Under the pieces are notes generated by a model. That model made no database searches and had not been told where the DNA came from. It saw only the letters and a program-made list of their open reading frames with translations. Below, in pieces: positions 38,478 to 46,811 of a stretch of DNA of 64,000 bases (position 1 is its first letter; each line of letters begins with the position of its first letter). The DNA comes from Nesterenkonia sandarakina (GTDB taxonomy: Bacteria; Actinomycetota; Actinomycetes; Actinomycetales; Micrococcaceae). The position numbers and the translations under genes are program-made. The stretch spans positions 2,728,001 to 2,792,000 of the forward strand of contig NZ_JACCFQ010000001.1 of assembly GCF_013410215.1 (NCBI RefSeq), read 5' to 3'.

Positions 38478-39203
38478 CTAGGCCCGCTGCTCTGAGTTCT
38501 CGGAGGTCTTCGGCTGGCGCACCAGCAGGTAGGTCGCGCCGAAGAGCAACAGGCCGGCGCCGATGGCGGCGGGGATGGCCCATTCCTCACCGACCAGGTC
38601 ATCCAAGAACGACCGGGCCGGGGACTCCGGGTCCACGAGCGCCACCACGACGAATGCGGTCACCACGAACGTGGCCAGGATCGTGCCCAGGCGCTGCCAC
38701 CACCGCGACGCTCCCACCTTCTGGAGCGAATGACCGGCCTTGGCGACCTGCTTCGCGCGCAGCACCCGCAGCGCGCCGACACTGCGAAGCAGCCGCAGCA
38801 GCTGCATCGGGCCGATGCTGAAGACCACGGCGACGACGACGAGCCCGCTCAGGCCCACCAGCCACCAGTTGCGCAGCAGCCAGTCGATCTTCCTGGGTGA
38901 GACCAGGAACAGCACAAGCGTCTCGGCGATGAGCACGACACTGGTGATCCAGAGCCCGACGTGTCCCATCATCTCGAAGGGCTCGTCCAGCAGAGTGAGG
39001 AAGACCGCGGGCACGGAGACGACGGCGGCGATCAGCACCGGCCAGGCCAGCCGGTCTTCCCATCGTTCCTGAAGCTCCTCGGCGCGTTCCCGGGAGGCTC
39101 TGCCGCTCGCAGTCTCGGCGAGCTCCCGGGCGGCGGCCGAGGTGCGCCGCCTCGTCGACTCGGATCCGCGCTCGTCTTCTTCCTGGGCGGGTGCGGTGTT
39201 CAT
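38478..39203 (-). CDS. Membrane protein resembling a voltage-gated ion channel without filter
   Basis: A 241-residue protein. A charged N-terminus (residues 1-50) precedes six hydrophobic segments. The fourth is LLRLLRSVGALRVLRAKQ with Arg/Lys every third or fourth residue, as in an S4 voltage sensor. Segments 5 and 6 (TILATFVVTAFVVVALV, WAIPAAIGAGLLLFGATYLLV) are joined by DPESPARSFLDDLVGEE, which contains no TVGYG-type selectivity filter. It may be a pore-dead channel relative or a sensor-only protein. Starts at ATG 39203 on a predicted leaderless mRNA. Confidence 0.65.
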   Translation of the reverse strand: MNTAPAQEEDERGSESTRRRTSAAARELAETASGRASRERAEELQERWEDRLAWPVLIAAVVSVPAVFLTLLDEPFEMMGHVGLWITSVVLIAETLVLFLVSPRKIDWLLRNWWLVGLSGLVVVAVVFSIGPMQLLRLLRSVGALRVLRAKQVAKAGHSLQKVGASRWWQRLGTILATFVVTAFVVVALVDPESPARSFLDDLVGEEWAIPAAIGAGLLLFGATYLLVRQPKTSENSEQRA

Positions 39204-39209
39204 AGACCC

Positions 39210-39215
39210 AGGTTA
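39210..39215 (-). promoter_or_regulatory. -10 box for leaderless channel-like mRNA
   Basis: TAACCT on the minus strand, 6 bases before ATG 39203. Confidence 0.6.
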
Positions 39216-39249
39216 GGGGCTTCTCCTGATCAGGCCTCAGTCAGAGAGA

Positions 39250-39255
39250 TACCGT
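39250..39255 (+). promoter_or_regulatory. -10 box still present before the VOC remnant
   Basis: TACCGT, 6 bases before ATG 39262 of a broken VOC gene. Confidence 0.45.
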
Positions 39256-39261
39256 TGCAGC

Positions 39262-39392
39262 ATGGTCTCTCGCATCGCCAACTTCTGCATCGACGCCGCG
39301 GACCCCTTCGCCCAGGCCACATGATGGACCCGGAGGGCAATGAGTTCTGCGTTCTGACTGCCGATGCTGAGCCAGCGGGCATCGACTCCTGA
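39262..39392 (+). pseudogene. Remnant of a VOC-family gene with internal deletion
   Basis: The first 20 codons from ATG 39262 read MVSRIANFCIDAADPFAQAT and stop at TGA 39322. In the next frame, starting about 39318, HMMDPEGNEFCVLTADAEPA follows to a stop at 39390-39392. These are the first and last parts of one well-known VOC protein type (about 120 residues), so roughly 80-90 middle codons are deleted and the frame is shifted. A TACCGT box still lies 6 bases before the start. No function is expected. Confidence 0.75.
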
Positions 39393-39519
39393 GCGCGGGC
39401 GACGTCTGAGAGGCGCCTCCGCGACGGCCCTCGGTGGGACACACCCGTGATCGGGATTCCCTAGAGACTAAAGTTCATATAGCATTCCGGCCAGCACATA
39501 ATGTGACGCCGACCACTGG

Positions 39520-39864
39520 ATGACTATGCAGAAGATGCCGCTTTCGCTGACCACCCGACTCATTCGAGCCCTGCGACGCCATGCCATTGATGGCCCTCCG
39601 CATGAGGCCACCTTGGAGGGGTACACGGTTCGCGTGCGGGGAGTCGATCTGCTCACCGGCGACGCCGCGAGCTCTGGCGGCCCGCGCATCGAGGTGTGGT
39701 ACGGCTCGTTCAGCCATGCGGCACCCTTCGAGATCCTTGACAGCTCGTGGCCGGACCCACAGTGGAACATGCTGCAGATGGCATTGAGCCAGTGCTTGAA
39801 TCTTGGGCCCTCGCGGGAGCAGCGGCGCTGGGGGCTCGCCCTGCTTGCGCGCTCCGCCGGCTGA
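39520..39864 (+). CDS. Hypothetical protein
   Basis: A 114-residue frame with normal codon usage. It starts MTMQKMPLSLTTRLIRALRR and has a beta-rich middle (EGYTVRVRGVDLLTGDA, PRIEVWYGSFSHAAPFEIL). I do not recognise the family. ATG 39520 or 39526 are possible starts; no ribosome site is clear. A gene is plausible because the third codon positions are GC-rich and the predicted protein is not low-complexity. Confidence 0.5.
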   Translation: MTMQKMPLSLTTRLIRALRRHAIDGPPHEATLEGYTVRVRGVDLLTGDAASSGGPRIEVWYGSFSHAAPFEILDSSWPDPQWNMLQMALSQCLNLGPSREQRRWGLALLARSAG

Positions 39865-39994
39865 ATCGGGCTGGCCTGGGCGCGCGAAGCCCCAGCACGG
39901 ACCTGTTCCTACCGGCGGGATCGGCGCAGAGCAGCGGCGCGGTGCGGCCGCGGTGCGCCTGCGCCCCGGTGTCCACCCGGCTGAGGAATGACAC

Positions 39995-40035
39995 AAAAAG
40001 GTCCGCATCCCTTGAGTGACAAGGATGCGGACCTT
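39995..40035 (-). terminator. Rho-independent terminator of tRNA-Arg
   Basis: On the minus strand AAGGTCCGCATCC (at 40035-40023) pairs with GGATGCGGACCTT (40010-39998) around a 12-base loop, and a T5 tract follows. It begins 9 bases after the tRNA 3' end. Confidence 0.9.
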
Positions 40036-40043
40036 CTTCTGAC

Positions 40044-40119
40044 TGGTGCCCCCGGCAGGATTCGAACCTGCGACTTCTGGTACCGGAAACCAACGCTCTA
40101 TCCCCTGAGCTACGGAGGC
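40044..40119 (-). tRNA. tRNA-Arg (anticodon CCG)
   Basis: 76 bases on the minus strand: acceptor GCCTCCG/CGGGGGC, D arm with GCTCAGGGGATAGAGC, anticodon stem TTGGT/ACCAG with loop TTCCGGT giving anticodon CCG, T arm GCAGGTTCGAATCCTGC and encoded CCA. It reads CGG codons. Followed by a strong terminator. Confidence 0.97.
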
Positions 40120-40198
40120 CCGCCGGCTGTGCAATTCGAGGAACTGGGTTCCTCGAGCAACCGACCGATTTAGATTACCAGCACCGTGCCGGTTCCAC

Positions 40199-40519
40199 CT
40201 AGCCGGTCACTGAGGTGGTGTAGCTCCACAGCTCCGCGGACATGCCCACCGGCTTCTTGGGCGGCTCTGCGGAGTCGGATTCGCCGCCGCTGTGGGAGTT
40301 CTGGAAGTCCCGCGAGGTGCGCCATGCCTCGAAGGCCTCCTCGCTGGCCCAGCGCGTGATGACCAGCCAGGTGGTGCGGTCATCGGTGGGCTTGAGCAGC
40401 TCGAACCCCTCGAAGCCTTCGGTGCCCTCCATGGAATGTCGCCGCGCGGCGAACCGGCTGCCGAGTTCATCGCCGGAATCGGCAGGAACAGTGATCGCGT
40501 TGATCTTGATGATGGTCAT
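40199..40519 (-). CDS. Haem-degrading monooxygenase, MhuD-like
   Basis: A 106-residue protein of the antibiotic biosynthesis monooxygenase (ABM) fold. It aligns along its length with M. tuberculosis MhuD as I remember that sequence: IIKINAITVPADSGDELGSR at the N-terminus and TRWASEEAFEAWRTSR in the middle. MhuD residues Asn7, Trp66 and His75 have counterparts here: Asn7, Trp66 and His76 (in QNSH). Degrading haem to release iron is therefore likely. The start is ATG 40519; no ribosome site is evident. Confidence 0.8.
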   Translation of the reverse strand: MTIIKINAITVPADSGDELGSRFAARRHSMEGTEGFEGFELLKPTDDRTTWLVITRWASEEAFEAWRTSRDFQNSHSGGESDSAEPPKKPVGMSAELWSYTTSVTG

Positions 40520-40654
40520 AGGGTCATCATCGCAAGAGCACCGGGTTTCACACCAGGACCGTGACGGCGCGAGGACCCGAGTGGCATCGAACACGCCGCG
40601 GCACCAGCGTTCGGGCCGTCTCAGCGTCCGAGCCGCCTGAGCACCCGTGCCGCC

Positions 40655-42445
40655 TCAGCGCCCGGCGGCGTAGCCCTGGGCGCCGCGGGCGTTGGCGGCG
40701 GCGCCCAGCTGCCCGGTCTGCGGATCCCGCGTCACACAGGAGAGCCGACCCAGGGCCCAGTCCCCGGCGAGGGTGACCTTATGCCCTCGTCGGCGCAGTC
40801 CCTCGATGACCTCGGCGCCCAGCCGGTCCTCCATCACGGCCCCGCCGGGCTCCCAGGCGCGTGGCCAGAAGGAGCCGGGCATCGACGTCGTATGCAGAGT
40901 GGGAGCGTCGATGGCCTGCTGTGCGGTGTGACCGCCGATCAGCATGCGCAGCAGCATCGGCAGCTGCCACTGGTCCTGCTGGTCCCCGCCCGGGGTGCCC
41001 AGCGCCATCCACGGTGCGCCATCCTTGAGCACCAATGTGGGGGTCAGCGTGGTGCGAGGGCGCTTGCCGGGCTCCAACCGAGAGGCGGAGCGCTCATCGA
41101 GCCAGGTCATCTGCAGCCGGGTGCCCAGGCAGAAGCCAAGACCCTCGATCACCGGAGAGGACTGCAGCCACCCCCCGGAAGGGGTCGCGGAGACGATGTT
41201 GCCCCAACGGTCCACCACGTCGATGTGGCAGGTGTCCCCCTTGGTCTCCCCTGACCTGGAGACGGTCGGCTCCCCGGCGCCGGCGCCCGTCGCCGCATCG
41301 GAGATGTCCACCAGGGCCGGCAGCACCTGCTCCACCCCGGGAACCTCTCCCGGGCGGAACTCAGCGGAGGCCTGCTCGCTGATCAAGCCGCGGCGCTGGG
41401 CGGCGTAGTCCTCGGAGAGCAGGTGTTCCAGGTCCACCGGGACTTCTCCGTAGTAGGTGTCGCGGTCGGCCAGGGCCAGCTTCTGCGCTTCCAGGGTCAG
41501 GTGGGCGCCGGTCTCGGTGCCGGGATCCAGCTGTTCGTCCGAGTAGCCCTCGAGAATCTTCAGCGCCTGCAGCAGCGCGGGCCCCTGGCCCCAGGGGCCG
41601 GACTTCGCGATCGTGTACCCGCGGAACTCGATGGACACCGGGTCTTCGTAGCCGGCGCTGTGCGAGGCGCAGTCCTCGGCGGTGATCACTCCGGCGTAGT
41701 CACCGCCGTCGGAGTGCCGGTGCGGGGTCTTCACGAACTCGGCCGCCGAGCGGGCCACGCGCCCGGTCTTCCACTCGGTGCGGGCCGCTTCGATCTGCGC
41801 GATCCGCCCTTCGACGCCGTCACCGGCGGCGATGAGCTCACGCAGGACCTGCGCGTACTCGGGGTTGCGGATGATCTGCCCGGGCTCGGGGACCTTGCCC
41901 TCGGGCATCCACAGCGCGGCCGAGGTCGGCCAGTGCTCCTGGAAGAGCTCGGCGACGGCCCGGATCGCCCGGACCGCACCGGGAAGGATCGGGTGACCCT
42001 CCTGCGCGTAGCCGATGGCGTAGTCGAGCACCTCGGCGAGGCTGAAAGTCCCGTGGTCGCGCAGCAGCACCAACCAGGCGTCGACGGCGGCCGGGATGGC
42101 CGCGGCGAGGGCACCGGCACCCGGGACACTCTCCAGCCCGAGCGCTCGGTAGTGCTCGATCAGCGCCCCGGCCGGCGCAGGGCCCTGGCCCATGAGCACC
42201 TGCGGCGTCGACCCGGCGTCTGCGGTGGCGAAGATCCCGACCATATCGCCGCCGGGCCCGTTCAGATGCGGTTCCACCACATGCAGCACGAAGGCCCCGG
42301 CCACCGCGGCGTCGAAGGCGTTCCCGCCGCGTTCCAGCACTGCCTGCGAGGAGGCCGTGGCCAGCCAGTGCGTGGAGGCGGTCATCCCGAAGTGGCCCTG
42401 CAGGGTGGGTCTGGTGGTGAAGGTCTCGGCGTGGGTGAACGTCAT
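40655..42445 (-). CDS. ggt: Gamma-glutamyltransferase-family protein
   Basis: A 596-residue Ntn hydrolase precursor. The N-terminal half has ATASSQAVLERGGNAFDAAV and EPHLNGPGGDM. The expected processing site and nucleophile is the Thr in GDTCHIDVVDRWGNIVSAT (about residue 410), preceded by Asp, and the small subunit carries LTPTLVLKDGAPWMALGTPG. Resembles the YwrD branch, with no signal peptide, so a cytosolic role in glutathione-like or gamma-glutamyl peptide turnover is possible. AGGAG lies 4 bases before ATG 42445. Confidence 0.88.
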   Translation of the reverse strand: MTFTHAETFTTRPTLQGHFGMTASTHWLATASSQAVLERGGNAFDAAVAGAFVLHVVEPHLNGPGGDMVGIFATADAGSTPQVLMGQGPAPAGALIEHYRALGLESVPGAGALAAAIPAAVDAWLVLLRDHGTFSLAEVLDYAIGYAQEGHPILPGAVRAIRAVAELFQEHWPTSAALWMPEGKVPEPGQIIRNPEYAQVLRELIAAGDGVEGRIAQIEAARTEWKTGRVARSAAEFVKTPHRHSDGGDYAGVITAEDCASHSAGYEDPVSIEFRGYTIAKSGPWGQGPALLQALKILEGYSDEQLDPGTETGAHLTLEAQKLALADRDTYYGEVPVDLEHLLSEDYAAQRRGLISEQASAEFRPGEVPGVEQVLPALVDISDAATGAGAGEPTVSRSGETKGDTCHIDVVDRWGNIVSATPSGGWLQSSPVIEGLGFCLGTRLQMTWLDERSASRLEPGKRPRTTLTPTLVLKDGAPWMALGTPGGDQQDQWQLPMLLRMLIGGHTAQQAIDAPTLHTTSMPGSFWPRAWEPGGAVMEDRLGAEVIEGLRRRGHKVTLAGDWALGRLSCVTRDPQTGQLGAAANARGAQGYAAGR

Positions 42446-42536
42446 GGCACTCCTGAGGCGTCGGGGCGACGATCGAGCAGAACACTCATCCGCCGCTTTA
42501 GTTGCTTATGCAAACCAGACTACGGGATGGGCTGCG

Positions 42537-44087
42537 TCAGAAGAGTGCCGGCTGCGCCGGCCCCGCCGCGGCGCCAGCGAGTCCACCCTGCGCCGGCACC
42601 GGGGAGTCCGGATCATTGCGTTCCCGCCACATCAGGTCCGCGGGCGCGTCGAAGCCGTGGCGACGCCTGGCCGCGCGCGCCGAGTCAGCCAGCCAGTGCC
42701 GGTACTCCTTGGAGGCATAGGACCCCCCGCCGTAGATCCGGCGATACTTCGCCACCAGCGCCGGATACTCCCTGGCCAGCCACGCCATGAACCACTCCCT
42801 GGCGCCGGGGCGCAGGTGCAGCGCCCCGGTGGTGACGTAGCTGGCTCCGGCTTCGGCCAGCGCGGCATGCAGCGCGTCGATGCGCTCGTCGCCGTCGGTC
42901 AGCCAGGGCAGGATCGGCATGGCCAGCACGGAGCACTCCAGCCCGGCGTCGGTGATCGATCGGATCAGATTCAGCCTCGCCCGCGGGTCAGGTGTTCCCG
43001 GCTCCACCTTCTGCTGCAGCTCAGGATCCAGCACGGCCAGGGACACGGCCACCGAGACGGGCACCTGCTTAGCGGCCTCCTGCAGCAGCGGAAGATCCCG
43101 CTTGAGCAGCGGCCCCTTGGTCAGGATGGAGAACGGCGTCCCGGAGTCTGCGAGCGCCCGGATGATTCCGGGCATCAGCTGGTAGCGGCCCTCGGCGCGC
43201 TGGTAGGGATCGGTGTTGGTCCCCAGCGCCACGTGTTCGCGCTTCCAGGAGGGCCGGTGCAGCTCGGCGCGCAGCACCTCAGCGACATTGGTCTTCACGA
43301 TGATCTGGGTGTCGAAGTCGCGTCCTGCGTCGAGGTCGAGGTACTCGTGGGTCTTCCGCGCGAAGCAGTTGTGGCTCACCACACCGTTGGCGATGAAGTC
43401 ACCGGTGCTGGTGGTGATGTCAATCAGAGATTCACTGCGGCCCAGCGCCTCGATCCCGGTGATCGACAAGGAGTCGCTGGTCTCCACCAGGCTTCCCACG
43501 GGGCTCGCCACAGCTCCTGCGTCCGCCGGCTCCGAATACGACTCAGCAGACATGCCGAGCCCGAAGCCCATGAGTCGGTTGTGGTCCGTCAGAGCTGGAC
43601 GCCGCGCCCCCTCCTCGGAAGGGGCCACATACTTCCAGCCACGCTCTGTCAGGAACCGGTGGTCTCCGCTGGCCACAATTTCTGTGCCGTCACGGAGGGT
43701 GACGTGGAAAGCAGGTTTCTCCGTGCGCCATTTCGCCGACACTTCCGAACGGACGAACCGGCGATACTTGCCATCGAACTCTGTGCCAACGACGGCATCC
43801 CCCACCCTGACATCCCGGAGCAGCTTCTGGCGACCGTCCGCCATCAGAATCAGTGTCTCCGGACTCAGGCAGTACACGCACTGATGCAGGCAGCCCCGGG
43901 TGGGATTCACAGTCCAGGAGAAGGGCATGTTCGACTGACCCGGCACCTTGTTCAGCGCGGTCTTCGCGGCCACCTCGTGGAAAGTCACACCCTCGAACTC
44001 CGGGGTGCGCACCGAGCGCATCAGCCCTTTGAGCGGGATGAGCGCAGCCGCCTCACCCTCCTGCACCGCCTGACCCTGCCACCTCAT
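42537..44087 (-). CDS. Rv2578c-type radical SAM protein interrupted by an intein
   Basis: A 516-residue precursor. Without the intein the host protein is about 348 residues. The [4Fe-4S] motif CLHQCVYC is split: the N-extein ends QCVY at residue 72 and the C-extein begins CFARKTHEYLDLDAG at 241. The SAM domain continues with IIVKTNVAEVL, HVALGTNTDPYQRAEGRYQL and SILTKGPLLKRDLPLL, as in the SplB-like/Rv2578c family. Mature protein needs splicing to form the cluster site. An SOS-type box (44096-44111) precedes the ATG. It probably acts in DNA repair or nucleic-acid modification, but the reaction is unknown. Confidence 0.93.
   Translation of the reverse strand: MRWQGQAVQEGEAAALIPLKGLMRSVRTPEFEGVTFHEVAAKTALNKVPGQSNMPFSWTVNPTRGCLHQCVYCLSPETLILMADGRQKLLRDVRVGDAVVGTEFDGKYRRFVRSEVSAKWRTEKPAFHVTLRDGTEIVASGDHRFLTERGWKYVAPSEEGARRPALTDHNRLMGFGLGMSAESYSEPADAGAVASPVGSLVETSDSLSITGIEALGRSESLIDITTSTGDFIANGVVSHNCFARKTHEYLDLDAGRDFDTQIIVKTNVAEVLRAELHRPSWKREHVALGTNTDPYQRAEGRYQLMPGIIRALADSGTPFSILTKGPLLKRDLPLLQEAAKQVPVSVAVSLAVLDPELQQKVEPGTPDPRARLNLIRSITDAGLECSVLAMPILPWLTDGDERIDALHAALAEAGASYVTTGALHLRPGAREWFMAWLAREYPALVAKYRRIYGGGSYASKEYRHWLADSARAARRRHGFDAPADLMWRERNDPDSPVPAQGGLAGAAAGPAQPALF
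43368..43871 (-). other. Mini-intein (168 residues) in the radical SAM gene
   Basis: Residues 73-240 of the precursor. It begins CLSPETLILMADGRQKLLRD (block A, Cys1), has the block B histidine in TEIVASGDHRFLT, and ends SLIDITTSTGDFIANGVVSHN (blocks F and G), with penultimate His and terminal Asn before Cys+1 of the C-extein. Between blocks B and F there are only about 70 residues, too few for a LAGLIDADG homing endonuclease, so this is a mini-intein. Confidence 0.93.
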
Positions 44088-44095
44088 GGAGCTAT

Positions 44096-44111
44096 TCGAA
44101 CATAGATTCGA
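44096..44111. promoter_or_regulatory. SOS box (LexA site) before the radical SAM gene
   Basis: TCGAAC-ATAG-ATTCGA, one base from the actinobacterial LexA consensus TCGAAC-N4-GTTCGA, 9 bases upstream of ATG 44087. On the minus strand it overlaps TATGTT, a possible -10. Confidence 0.75.
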
Positions 44112-44124
44112 ATCACTGTCGAGG

Positions 44125-45207
44125 TCAGCCCACCAGCAGCAGCACCGATGCCAGCCCGGTCCCCACCGCGAGCACCGTGCCGCCGGCGCCGAGGACCAGC
44201 GCAGACCCGCCCTCCCGCAGCAGTCGCCGCAGGTCCACCGAGGCCCCGACGCCGACCATCGCAGTGGTCAGCAGCATCGTGGTCACCTCCGCGGAGAAGT
44301 CGAGGGCCGAGTTCGGCAGTTCGGTCACCGAGCGCAGCGCCATCATCGCCAAGAAGCCCAGCACGAAGAGCGGGATCAGCGGCGGCCGCGGCCCCTGCTC
44401 CCCACCCGCGGCGGCAGCGCGTCGCTGTCGCCGGCTCAGACTGATCCCTGCCACCACCGGGGCCAGCAGCACCACCCGGGCCAGCTTCACCAGCGTCGCG
44501 GTGGCCAGCGCCGCGGCGCCCACCACTCCCCCGGCGGCGACCACCTGTCCCACCTCGTGGACGCTGGCCCCGATCCAGACACCAATCGCCTCCTCTCCCA
44601 GACCCAGAAGCGCCCCGAGCGCAGGCAGCGCCAGCAGCGCCAGGGTGCCGTAGAGGGTGACCACGGCGACTGCCGCCGCAGCCGCGGACTGGACGGGAGC
44701 GCCGTCGTCGTCCTTGCCGTCGCCGCGGTCGATCGCCGCCGCCGCGGCGGCCACCGCAGAGGCCCCGCAGATCGCGGTGCCGGTGGCCAGCAGCATGGTC
44801 ATGCCCCGCGGCGCGTTGAGCGCACGGCCCAGCGCGATCATCCCGAAGAAGGTCACCGCCACAGTCAGCGCGACGACGACAAGCACCTCCCAGCCCAGCC
44901 CGAGCAGATCCCCCAGAGCCAGCTGAAGCCCGAGCAGCACGATCCCGGCGCGCAGCAGCTTCTTCGCCGCCCAGCGCAGACCCGGTTCAGCCCAGGACGG
45001 CACCCAGCCCAGACTGCGCAGCGCGATCCCGGCGAGCACCGCGATCAGCAGTCCGGAGACCACCGGGATCAGCTCTGCGATCAACCGGTGCGCGGCGACC
45101 GCGAGGATCAGCGCCAGCGCCACGCCGGGAAGGGCCTCGGCGGTGCTTCGCCAGAGGATGTTCAGCCGTGAGGTCAGCGAAGCGGTGCGGGAGGAGTCTG
45201 TAGGCAC
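44125..45207 (-). CDS. YeiH/UPF0324-family putative sulfate exporter
   Basis: A 360-residue polytopic membrane protein with about ten spans. The family signature MLLATGTAICGASAVAAAAA is present, followed by WIGASVHEVGQVVAAGGVVG and LGFLAMMALRSV. These proteins are annotated as possible sulfate or anion exporters. Starts at GTG 45207, 6 bases behind TATGCT. It diverges from tgt; the two start codons are only 35 bases apart. Confidence 0.87.
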   Translation of the reverse strand: MPTDSSRTASLTSRLNILWRSTAEALPGVALALILAVAAHRLIAELIPVVSGLLIAVLAGIALRSLGWVPSWAEPGLRWAAKKLLRAGIVLLGLQLALGDLLGLGWEVLVVVALTVAVTFFGMIALGRALNAPRGMTMLLATGTAICGASAVAAAAAAIDRGDGKDDDGAPVQSAAAAAVAVVTLYGTLALLALPALGALLGLGEEAIGVWIGASVHEVGQVVAAGGVVGAAALATATLVKLARVVLLAPVVAGISLSRRQRRAAAAGGEQGPRPPLIPLFVLGFLAMMALRSVTELPNSALDFSAEVTTMLLTTAMVGVGASVDLRRLLREGGSALVLGAGGTVLAVGTGLASVLLLVG

Positions 45208-45213
45208 CGGATA

Positions 45214-45219
45214 AGCATA
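45214..45219 (-). promoter_or_regulatory. -10 box for leaderless yeiH-like mRNA
   Basis: TATGCT on the minus strand, 6 bases before GTG 45207. Confidence 0.65.
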
Positions 45220-45230
45220 GGACCCTCGCC

Positions 45231-46604
<1,374 letters not shown>

Positions 46605-46672
46605 CAGGAACTGCTCCGGCACCGCTGTGAGGCCGGTCGATCGCGTGCCGAGAAACCCGTCAGTAATCAGCT

Positions 46673-46693
46673 GAGGCCCTGATCAGCGGCCTC
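46673..46693 (+). terminator. Possible hairpin after tgt
   Basis: GAGGCC and GGCCTC, 6-base arms with a 9-base loop, 68 bases past the tgt stop. No U tract. Confidence 0.3.
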
Positions 46694-46811
46694 TCGGGCG
46701 CACGTCGGAGTTGCACTTCAGGCCCGCCTGCGGTGAACTGGCTCACGACTCGATACCCTGTACAACCAAGCGGTCAGTGAGTCGGCACGTCTGGCTTCGA
46801 CCTAGGGCAGG

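Noticed and set aside
39475-40134. 219-residue minus-strand frame with SVAQGIERWFPVPEVAGSNP
   Set aside because: It translates through the tRNA-Arg sequence and its terminator and overlaps a more plausible plus-strand gene.
39988-40173. 61-residue plus-strand frame with GAPGRIRTCDFWYRK
   Set aside because: Antisense to tRNA-Arg; a standard false protein.
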